A model generated the notes under the pieces. That model was not told the origin of the DNA and searched no databases. It saw only the letters and a program-made list of their open reading frames with translations. Made by a program: the position numbers and the translations under genes. Shown here one piece after another: positions 55,717-64,000 of a stretch of DNA of 64,000 nucleotides. Within the stretch, counting starts at the first letter, position 1; every line of letters starts with the position of its first letter. Source of the DNA: Jaltomata sinuosa (lineage: Eukaryota; Streptophyta; Magnoliopsida; Solanales; Solanaceae); contig QJPP01007528.1 in the NCBI GenBank assembly GCA_003996215.1, positions 456,501 through 520,500 of the forward strand, given 5' to 3'.

Positions 55717-58493
55717 TTACCCTGCATATGCAAAGATAAAAAGTAGAAGTCATCATCTTAATTTCAAGGAGGTAAGATTTAACAAAGATGAGAGAATCGA
55801 AGAACTGTTTAAAGAGATTTAAAACTTACTGCGCTTGCTATGGACGTAGACCTTAAGGAAATTATTTCCTATGTCCTCTTGTTCTTGTTCAATCTCTCTT
55901 GCAGATTCCTCAGTAGTAGCGCTGCAATCGTATAACTCAATTGATTCCAAAGTACAAATTTCCCCAAAATCTGTTGGAATTTCTTGCAGGTCCTTGCATT
56001 CCTTCAGGACAAGGCGTTTTAGATTTGGGAAGTTATCACTGCTAGCTTGCAAACGTGTAAGATTTAGGCTTCTCAGTAACAACAACTTCAAGCTTCTAAA
56101 CTTGACTTTATCACTCAATCTCCATTCACCATACCAGGCTCGACAACGTTTAAGTTTGAGCTCTTCAAGATGTGGCAACATGATAACAGTTGATGATATG
56201 TCTTCCCAATAAAAAATACTACACCAAGTTAAAGACAGCCTCCTAAGTGATGTTGCAAAAACAAAACTCTTGATGGGGTCTTGTAAAGAATGTATCCCAT
56301 AAAACTTGAATGCTTTGAGTTTTTCCAAGCTAGACATATCCGTGAGCCGATAGGGCAAGCGGTTTCCTATGCTAAAAGGTAAATGAATGATCAATCTCTT
56401 TAGATTGGGAATGCCAGAAAATACTTCTTTTGTACAACTATCGTAATGAAGACCAAAAAATTCCTCTAGATTTGGCATCCCTGTCACAAAATGCACATTT
56501 AGAATACTTTCTCTTCTAGGACTCGGTAAATAAGTGGCTCTCCTTGCCAGTCTTATATACCTCAAGTTCTTCATCATCCATATCTTCCCAGGCAAAGTTA
56601 CATAGTCGGGATAACCACCACAAATTAGAGTTTGCAAATTCTGAAACTCTGAGATTGATTCAGGAATATCTCCATCAAAGTGAACTTGGAGATATCTCAA
56701 ATGAAACAACTTTGTAATAACAAGTGGAAATTACTCGAAGTATCCATTTGTATTAAAGATGGCCAATACCCTGAGAAAGTTGAAACGAGAAAAAAATCCA
56801 TGTATTATAGGATCATGATAGTGGATGGGCAATATCCCAAGCTTAATATGGGGCTTATAAGGTAGGTTCAATAGAGAAAATAAGTAGATAGATCTGGAAA
56901 CAAGGGGTAATAGCTTAGAACAATAATCAACTGAACAAGATAAGGTTTGAAAACTGAAGCGACGAACATTATGCTTGTGTGTTGGAAGAGTAGGGATGTC
57001 TAGCTGAGTTCTCTCAACATGCATAAACTTTGTCATTCCAGCTTCTATCAAACAGAACTCACGCAGTAGATCATGTATTCCACACGCTTTTATCTCACCA
57101 ATGAATCTCCTTTTTCTAGCCTGTATCAAGTTCCTACTAATAAGGTCCTCCAAATAATCTATTGCCACTTCCTCCAAACTTTTACCATTTCCGGAAGTCC
57201 TTATGAAACCTTCTGCAATCCATAATTGGATCAATCTTCGAGTATCAACCTGAAAATCCTCCACAAAATCAGCCATAGAAAGAAAGCAAGGTTTGAGGTG
57301 AATAGGCAAGTGGTGGTAACTCAAACCGAGCACTTCTAAGCATTTATCTGAATGACTAGCAATGACTTTGGTTAAGGTTCGGGCAACATCCTTCCAACCT
57401 TCTAATGTCCTGGCCATTCTAGAAAGATGTCCCGCAATCACTGAAATTGTTAAGGGTAGTCCGTGGCATTTTTCTACTATTTCCATTCCAATTTCTTCCA
57501 ATTTAGGAGGATAATCATTTTTTTGTCTAAACACCTTAACACAAAGTAACTTCCAACCGTTTTCTAAATTCAAGAGCTTCATCTTATGAGGGCTATTAGT
57601 ATCTGCATACATCGCTACCTCAGTTTCCCTAGTAGTCAATAAGATTCGACTCCCATTGTTGTCATTAGGAAATATTCTTCTTATACTATCCCAAACATCT
57701 GTCCTCCAAATATCATCAACAACAACAAGGTATCTTCGACGCTTTAGGTTCTTTTGAACCAGGTCGGCTAACTCACTCTCATCCATCCGGTCATAATCTT
57801 TTGCGTTAAAACTATCTGTTGGCTTTGAAATGCAACGTATAGCTTCTAAGTATACATTTCTACCTCGAAATTCTTGAGATATTGTAACCCAAGCAAGAAT
57901 GTCAAAGTGATACCTGATTGAAAGATGATCATAAGCTTTTTTAGCGAGTGTTGTTTTGCCAATACCACCCATGCCTGATATCGTGACAATGTCTAGATCC
58001 GACAGTGGTCCTTTCAGTCTTTGAACTATGATCTCCAAGTCACCATCCAGTCCGTGCACGACATCATCTTCCAACTGATCTGACAGCATTGGATAACTTG
58101 TAGAAGCAGTGCCAATCAAGGAATCCCTAGATAATTCAAGAATTTGATCAGAAAGAATCTCCATCACTTGTTTCTTAGTTGTATCCATTTTTTCAACAAC
58201 TGATAGCAAATCCAGGTGTTGTAAAATTCCAAATGTCCACCTCGAGACTTTGATGAATTGACAAAACTTCACCTCAACAACATCTTCTGCATCACTAACA
58301 ACAACTCTTATTATTTCCTCCAAAATTTGATTTTTTCGGGGTCAGACGTCGACCTACTGTTATTGCTAGAACCTTCAAGAACATCATGAAAATATTTAGC
58401 AGTAGTATGAATAGATTCGAGCGCTTTACCAGTTTGACCTTGAATGAGTTCAAGAGTTTGAAGAAGAGAAATTACAGCAGTATAAGCCTCCAT
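55717..58493 (-). pseudogene. R1-like CC-NB-ARC-LRR (NLR) pseudogene 1
   Basis: Close paralogue of the gene at 60373-63186. The start MEAYTAVISLLQTLEL (58493) opens an Rx-type coiled coil. A one-base loss near 58325 shifts the frame; the NB-ARC then reads well (GMGGIGKTTLAKKAYDH, LVVVDDIW, GSRILLTTR, HGLPLTISV, QLWIAEGF, GIHDLLREF). A C-to-A change makes TAA at 56731-56733 just before the LRRs (LPLVITKLFHLRYL). The LRR part is open to the 3' donor at 55829/55830. If the intron (55722-55829) is spliced, the next codon is a stop at 55717-55719. Two lesions in an otherwise well-kept sequence point to recent loss. Confidence 0.9.
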
Positions 58494-58920
58494 CAAACTA
58501 ATACTCAAAAATGATGAACAAAAAAGGAGTGAAATATTGCTGGATATGTATGGATGGGAACAAAAGAGATTTTAAAGGGGTGGATAGGATTTTAATTGAA
58601 GATATTAAATATTACTTAAAAGAGAAGAAATATCATACAACATTATTGACAGTCACCATCAATCAATATATACATATATATCCTATCACTATCTTTATTG
58701 CAATAAAGAGGGTTGTTGGCATTAGTTCCAAAGAAAAATTCAATGTGTACAAAAAGGAGAAGTAACAAATGTAAGACTGGTGAGGCCCATCATGTCAATA
58801 ATGGAGAAAATGATAAATGTAATTTTTACTCTCATTTTTAGACTTGGTAATAGCTTCCACATTTTTTTTAACATCGCCTCTCGTAGTTAGCATTCTCGAA
58901 ATGACTACTAGTGCTACACT
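58494..58920. other. Promoter region of NLR pseudogene 1 / spacer
   Basis: No gene seen. The region upstream of NLR pseudogene 1 on the minus strand, containing ATATATACATATATATCC-type AT repeats near 58665-58685. Confidence 0.35.
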
Positions 58921-59526
58921 TTGGCAACATGATAACAGTTGATAATATGTCTGCCCAAATAAAATTACTACACGAAGTTAAAGACAACCTCCTAAGTGAT
59001 GTTGGAAAAACAAATCTCTTGAAAGAAAGTAGCCAGTACAACTTTAATGCTTCGAGTTTTCTCAAGATGGACATATCCATGAGCTGATAGGAAAAATGGT
59101 TTCCTATGCGTAAAGGTACACGAATGATCAATCTCTTTAGACTGGGAATGCCATGAAAGACTTCATTTGTACAACTGGTGTAACAAAGACCAAAAAAATT
59201 CTCTAGATTTGGCATCCCTGTCACAAGATGCTTATTTAGAATACTTTCTATTCTAGGACATGGTATGGTAAATAAGTGGCTCTCCCCAGGCGTATGTACC
59301 TCAAGTTCTTCATCATCCATATCTTCCCAGGTAAAGTTACATCAGAAGGATAACTACTACAAATTAGAGTTTGCAAATTCTGAATCTCTGAGATTGATTC
59401 AGGAATATTGACGTGAAATGGAAATTGGAGATATCTCAAATGAAATAACTTTGTAATCACAAGTGGAAATGATGAGAACTCTAAATCTATATGGAAGATG
59501 GCCAATACCCTGAGAAGGTTGAAAGT
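58921..59526 (-). pseudogene. NLR LRR-domain fragment
   Basis: Internal LRR piece matching 60856-61455 of the intact NLR (FPLVITKLFHLRYL, ISEIQNLQTL, GKIWMMKNLRYI, GMPNLENFFGLCYTSCTNEVF). Frameshifted near 59265-59285. Both ends are abrupt: on the right at GAGAAGGTTGAAA, followed by a Stowaway-like CTACTCCCCTGTTTCAATATCAT; on the left at TTTGGCAACATG. No NB-ARC or tail. Confidence 0.88.
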
Positions 59527-60372
59527 ACCTACTCCCCTGTTTCAATATCATATGGAGTACTCATTTTCAGTTCCAATATATTTTTTCAAACACGAAACTG
59601 TTTGTTATAAAAGCACTCTGTGTAAAAGCTACTCCATTCATTCCGGTTCATTAACAACATTCAACTTTTAGTCCGTTCCGAGAAAGAAAATGATAACTTT
59701 CTAAATTTGTAAACAATTTAACTTGCCGTTAATGACATACAAATATTATGACGTATTTAAGATTTAATGTGTTATAACAACACTGTCCAGACAAACATTA
59801 TATTATATTACTCCATCCGTCCACTTTTACTAATTGTGCGATGTACTAAAAATAGACGTTCACTTTTGCTTGTCTAGTTTGGAAAAACAAGAATTATTAA
59901 CTATTTCATTCCTATTTTACCTTTATTATTAATTATTATTCATTTCTCAACATTTAGATGACTTATAATAATTGCAGGGAATTGGAATGAAAAGTATACG
60001 AATTTGATGACATCCTTGAGAAAGATTATCGATATCCAGCATCTCAAAGTGTGAAAGCACCACTTATTAATGAAAAACATGTATTATACTTAAACGGAGG
60101 AAAATATATCCAAGTGTGAAACCATCTATTCTTATACTCCATAGGCAATGCATAATAGATTGAAACCTTATTCATTTCGAACTATCACATAAAACAAAAT
60201 AGATATTACAGTACATCAATAGTTATCGTTTACAAAATACGAAATTACAAATGGGAGAGACATGTATTAAACATGCTTATTCCTAAAATATGAATTTAAT
60301 AAACAAAAGATTTTACTTTTCAAAATATAAACAAAAAGGTTCTGAATTTGGAAGATAGCATTAGATGGTCCT
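59527..60372. other. NLR spacer with Stowaway-like scraps
   Basis: Contains CTCCATCCGTCCACTTTTACTAATTG (about 59813), a Stowaway-like left end without a clear right end, and downstream NLR DNA shared with 40580-40700 (60076-60200). No gene seen. Confidence 0.5.
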
Positions 60373-63186
60373 TCAATTCCCTGCATATGCAAGATAACAA
60401 GTAGAAGACATTATCTTAGTTTCAAGGAGGTAAGATTTAATAAAGATGAGGTAATAAATAATGTGAAGAATCGAAGAAATTTTTAGAGAAAATGAAAACT
60501 TACTGCGACTGTTATGGATGTAGACCTTAAGGAAATTATTTCCCATGTCCTCTTGTTCTTGTTCAATCTTTCTGGCAGAATACTCAGCATTACTGCCGCA
60601 ATCGTGTAACTCAATTGATTTCAAAGTACAAATTTCCCCAAAATCTGTTGGAATTTCTTCCAGGAAGTTGCATTCCTTCAGGACAAGGCGTTTTAGATTT
60701 GGAAAGTTATCACTGCTAGCTTCCAAACGCTTAAGAATTAGGCTGCTCAGTAACAACAATTTCAAGCTTTTGAACTTGTCTTCATCACTCAATCTCCATA
60801 TATCATCACCATACCGGGCTTCACAACGTTTAAGTTTGAGCACTTCAAGATTTGGCAACATGATAACAGTTGATAATATGTCTGCCCAAATAAAACTACT
60901 ACACCAAGTTAAAGACAATGTCCTAAGTGAACTTGGAAAAACAAATTTCTGGATGGGGTCTTCCAAAGAAGGTCTCCCATGAAACTTGAATGCTTTGAGT
61001 TTTCTCAAGCTGGACATATCCATGAGCCGATAGGGAAAACGGTTATCTATGCGATAAGGTACATGAATGATCAATCTCTTTAGATTGGGAGTTCCAGAAA
61101 AGACTTCATTTGTACAACTGGTGTAACAAAGACCGGAAAATTCCTCTAGATTTGGCATCCCTATCGCAAGATGCTTATTTAGAATAATTTCTCTTCTAGG
61201 ACTGGGTAAATAATTGGCTCCCCTGGCCAGACTTATACACCTTAAGTTCTTCATCATCCATGTCTTCCCAGGTAAAGTTATATGATGATCACTACTAATT
61301 AGAGTTTGCAAATTCTGAAGCTCTGAGATTGATTCAGGAATATCCCCAAAAAATTGAACCTGGAGATATCTCAAATGAAACAACTTCGTAATCACAAGTG
61401 GAAATGACTCGAACATTACATCTATATGGAAGATGGCCAATACCCTGAGAAGGTTGAAACGATAGAAAAATTCATGTATTATAGGATCATGACGGTAGAT
61501 GGGCAATATCCCAAGAAGCTTAATACGGGGTGAAAAAGGTAGATCCAAGTGAGAAAATAAGTAGATAGATCTGTCAATAGGGGCCAATAGCTTATAACAA
61601 TAATCAGCTGAATAAGATTCGGTCTGGAAACTGAAGCGACAAACATTATGCTTTTGTGTTGGAAGAGTAGGGTAAGTTCTCTCAACATGCATATGCTTTG
61701 TCATTTCAGCTTCTATCAAACAGAACTCACGCAGTAGATCATGTATTCCACATGCTTTTATCTCACCATTGAATCTCCTTTTTCTAGCCTGTATCAAGTT
61801 CCTACTGATAAGATCCTCCAAATAATCTATCGCCACTTCCTCCAAACTTCTACGACTTCCAGCAGACGTCCTTATGAAACCTTCTGCGATCCATAACTGG
61901 ATCAATCTTCGAGTATCAACTTGAAAATCCTCCGGGAAACAAGCCATAGAAAGAAAGCAAGGTTTGAGTTGAATAGGCAAGTGGTGGTAACTCAAACTGA
62001 ACACTTCTAAGCATTTACCTGTATGACTAGCAACTATTTCACTTAAGGTTCGGGCAACATCCTCCCAACCTTCGAATGTCCTGGCCATTTTAGAAAGATG
62101 TCCCGCAATCACTGAAATTGTTAAGGGTAGTCCTTGGCATTTTTCTACTATTTGCTTTCCAATTTTTTCCAATCTAGGAGGATGATCATGTTTTGGTCCA
62201 AACACCTTATCACGAAGTAACTTCCAACCGTTTTCCAAATTCAAGAGGTTCATCTCATGAGGGCTACTAGTATTTGCATACATCGCCACCTCTGTTTCCC
62301 TAGTAGACAATAAGATTCGACTCCCATTGTTGTCATTAGGAAATATTCTACTTATACTATCCCAAACATCTGTCCTCCAAATATCATCAACAACAACAAG
62401 GTATCTTCGACGCTTTAGGTTCTTTTGAACCAGGTCGTCTAGCTCACTCTCATCCATCTCATCATAATCATTTGCGTTAAAACAAACTGTTGGCTTTAAA
62501 ATGCAATGTAGAGCTTCTAACAATATATTTCTACCTCGAAACTCTTGAGATATTGTAACCCAAGCAAGAATGTCAAAGTGATACCTAATTGGAAAATGAT
62601 CATAAGCTTTTCTAGCGAGTGTTGTTTTGCCAATGCCACCCATGCCTGATATTGTGACAATGTCTAGATCCAACAGTGGTCCTGTCAATCTTTTAATTAT
62701 TATCTTCAAGTCATCATCAAGTCCGTGCACGATATCATCTTCCAACTGATCTGACAGCATTGGATAACTTGTAGAAGAAGTGTCAATCAAGGAATCCCCA
62801 GATAATTCAAGAATTTGATCATCATCAGAAAGAATCTCCATCACTTGTTTCTTTATTGTATCCATTTTCTCAACAACTGGTAGCAAATCCTGGTGTTGTA
62901 AAATTCCAAATGTCCATCTTGAGCCTTTGATGATTTGAGAAATCTTCAGTTCAACAACATTTTCTGCCTCACTAGCAGCAATTCTTATTTTTTCCTCCAA
63001 ATATTTGATTTTTTCGGGGTCAAATGGCCTACTGTTATTGCTAGAACTTTCAAGAACATCATGGAAATATTCAGCAGTGGCATTAATAGATTCAAGCGCT
63101 TTAGCAGTTTGACCTCGAATGAGTTTTGGGTTTCTCTGCTCAAGAGTTCGAAGAAGAGAAACTACAGCACTATAAGCTGCCATCAA
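60373..63186 (-). CDS. CC-NB-ARC-LRR immune receptor (NLR), R1/late-blight-homologue type
   Basis: Open throughout. Start MMAAYSAVVSLLRTLEQ; the first or second Met may be used. Rx-type coiled coil (about 1-125), NB-ARC with P-loop GMGGIGKTT (181-189), kinase-2 LVVVDDIW (263-270), RNBS-B GSRILLSTR (288-296), GLPL (352-355), RNBS-D with CFPEDFQ (about 416-422), and IHD at 481-483 in place of MHD. LRRs run from about 575 to 870. A GTAAGT donor at 60503 and a TGCAG acceptor at 60381 bound a 123-bp intron in the last codons: spliced, about 896 residues ending RRN; unspliced, 937 residues with a hydrophobic tail, as 123 is a multiple of three and both use the stop at 60373-60375. Such proteins are intracellular ATP-switch receptors for pathogen effectors; the effector is unknown. 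No lesion seen. Confidence 0.92.
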   Translation of the reverse strand: MMAAYSAVVSLLRTLEQRNPKLIRGQTAKALESINATAEYFHDVLESSSNNSRPFDPEKIKYLEEKIRIAASEAENVVELKISQIIKGSRWTFGILQHQDLLPVVEKMDTIKKQVMEILSDDDQILELSGDSLIDTSSTSYPMLSDQLEDDIVHGLDDDLKIIIKRLTGPLLDLDIVTISGMGGIGKTTLARKAYDHFPIRYHFDILAWVTISQEFRGRNILLEALHCILKPTVCFNANDYDEMDESELDDLVQKNLKRRRYLVVVDDIWRTDVWDSISRIFPNDNNGSRILLSTRETEVAMYANTSSPHEMNLLNLENGWKLLRDKVFGPKHDHPPRLEKIGKQIVEKCQGLPLTISVIAGHLSKMARTFEGWEDVARTLSEIVASHTGKCLEVFSLSYHHLPIQLKPCFLSMACFPEDFQVDTRRLIQLWIAEGFIRTSAGSRRSLEEVAIDYLEDLISRNLIQARKRRFNGEIKACGIHDLLREFCLIEAEMTKHMHVERTYPTLPTQKHNVCRFSFQTESYSADYCYKLLAPIDRSIYLFSHLDLPFSPRIKLLGILPIYRHDPIIHEFFYRFNLLRVLAIFHIDVMFESFPLVITKLFHLRYLQVQFFGDIPESISELQNLQTLISSDHHITLPGKTWMMKNLRCISLARGANYLPSPRREIILNKHLAIGMPNLEEFSGLCYTSCTNEVFSGTPNLKRLIIHVPYRIDNRFPYRLMDMSSLRKLKAFKFHGRPSLEDPIQKFVFPSSLRTLSLTWCSSFIWADILSTVIMLPNLEVLKLKRCEARYGDDIWRLSDEDKFKSLKLLLLSSLILKRLEASSDNFPNLKRLVLKECNFLEEIPTDFGEICTLKSIELHDCGSNAEYSARKIEQEQEDMGNNFLKVYIHNSRSKFSFSLKISSILHIIYYLIFIKSYLLETKIMSSTCYLAYAGN

Positions 63187-63727
63187 GTCAATATGGAGAG
63201 GAATTGGAACAAAATATTCAAGTTATCAAATGGTACTCGTTTATTCTTATAGCAACTTGTTGTATAACACCCTTTAATTAATTTCCAACACCATGTTAAT
63301 GTTTATCAATAAATTATTTGACTTACTAAAATAAACTAAGTCAATGCCCTCTGGGTGAGTTATAATAATAATTATTATTATTATTTCACATCCATTTTCA
63401 TTTGATTAATGTTTTCTTTCTTCTGATGGACAGCTTTTACATAAATTTGAAACGAACCAATTATTGTTTATTTGATCTGATTGGAGAAAACTGGAGGAGA
63501 CTCGTTCTCGTTCTCATAACAAATCGTAAAATCAACTTGTTATCATTTTGTGTGGTGTTGGAGGAGCTTTTTCTGGTTACAGAAACTCGCGTGCAGTGCA
63601 AAACATATATAAAAAGTCGATTCTCCAATTTATTATTATGGCTATTGTTTACCCCAAAATAGGTGACTTAGAGGAATCCAGAGTCTAAAGGGCACTTTTT
63701 TGAAGTCAGAATCAAAATGGATTGCCA
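63187..63727. other. Upstream region of the intact NLR
   Basis: Presumed promoter of the minus-strand NLR. No clear TATA chosen. Includes a TAA/ATT microsatellite at about 63362-63386. Frames here are short and carry no recognisable domain. Confidence 0.4.
63362..63386. repeat. (ATT)n/(AAT)n microsatellite
   Basis: TAATAATAATTATTATTATT-type run about 180 bp upstream of the NLR start; a palindromic trinucleotide repeat. Confidence 0.8.
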
Positions 63728-63968
63728 TAAATTCATTAGGCCTAATATATAATTATGGTGTTTGGGTGGATGAAAATTTGAGGCCATGGAATTGTTAGAT
63801 AGCCTTGATGCTACCTGAGCCGGTGCAGCAGTGTACATTGATGACAATACAACTAAAGATCTTGATAGACCTTATGGAAGTGTTAACCGTAAGCAGCTGA
63901 AATCGAAAATGATGCAAAACTGCATACTAAATTAAATGGTGTTAAATTCCACCAAGCCAAAGTTATAA
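63728..63968 (+). pseudogene. Lycopene beta-cyclase gene fragment, frameshifted
   Basis: Reads, across several frame breaks, the lycopene beta-cyclase segment just after the FAD-binding motif: RPN, NYGVWVDE, then a shifted stretch, then AAVYIDDNTTKDLDRPYGSVN and RKQLKSKMMQNCI, then NGVKFHQAKVI-like text. In nightshade cyclases this reads NYGVWVDEFEAMD and RPYGRVNRKQLKSKMMQKC. Frameshifts lie near 63770-63810 and 63930, and a TGA replaces Trp near 63816. Only about 80 codons are present, with unrelated sequence on both sides. Plant lycopene beta-cyclase genes have no introns, so retrocopy and DNA copy cannot be told apart. The functional enzyme closes the beta-rings of carotenoids in plastids; this piece is dead. 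Confidence 0.75.
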
Positions 63969-64000
63969 GCACCCCTTCGATGTAAACTAGATGGTTTTCA

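Noticed and set aside
58511..58765. 84-codon frame upstream of NLR pseudogene 1
   Set aside because: AT-rich, no motif, divergent from the NLR promoter; nothing to support coding.

Overview
This is plant nuclear DNA, almost certainly from a member of the nightshade family (Solanaceae). The evidence is a tRNA-derived SINE of the tobacco TS type, an NLR immune receptor of the R1/late-blight-homologue type, a lycopene beta-cyclase fragment very close to the nightshade gene as I recall it, AT-rich intergenic DNA with Stowaway-type MITEs, Copia and Gypsy LTR retrotransposons, and introns with plant-type GT..AG borders. I cannot fix the genus. There are no prokaryotic features.

Layout. (1) 1-1526: left-edge, minus-strand LRR receptor kinase copy broken by one base deletion. 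Its upstream region (to about 5.2 kb) holds a partial duplication of its own promoter region and several MITEs. (2) 6515-12048: a young, almost complete Tnt1/Tork-like Copia element with 5-bp target duplications. (3) 12483-16061: an intact non-RD LRR receptor kinase of subfamily XII type (two exons), paralogous to the left-edge copy. (4) 16.2-23.3 kb: nested MITEs, a SINE, hAT-like remnants and a Copia-type LTR. (5) 23340-24213: a dead piece of an NLR gene. (6) 24.4-35.3 kb: decayed Gypsy/Copia LTRs, a mitochondrial insertion carrying the start of cox2, a Helitron end and two pieces of an RTE-type LINE. (7) 35.8-39.2 kb: a 3.4-kb imperfect palindrome carrying two head-to-head broken copies of a gene for a linker-histone-domain/AT-hook (HMGA-like) protein. 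(8) 40.4-63.2 kb: an R1-like NLR cluster (one intact gene, one pseudogene, two fragments). The spacer between two of these NLR copies was expanded by about 14.8 kb through serial insertion: SINE, then a gag-only Copia element, then a Gypsy solo LTR and a 9.8-kb Sirevirus-type Copia inside that. (9) 63728-63968: a broken lycopene beta-cyclase fragment.

Function. Only two host genes look functional: the receptor kinase at 12483-16061 (a cell-surface immune receptor candidate) and the NLR at 60373-63186 (an intracellular immune receptor candidate). The rest is a record of local gene duplication, decay and nested transposition. I saw no wholly new system. The most distinctive structures are the H1/AT-hook palindrome, the datable nest of insertions in the NLR spacer, the cox2-bearing mitochondrial insert and the cyclase relic.
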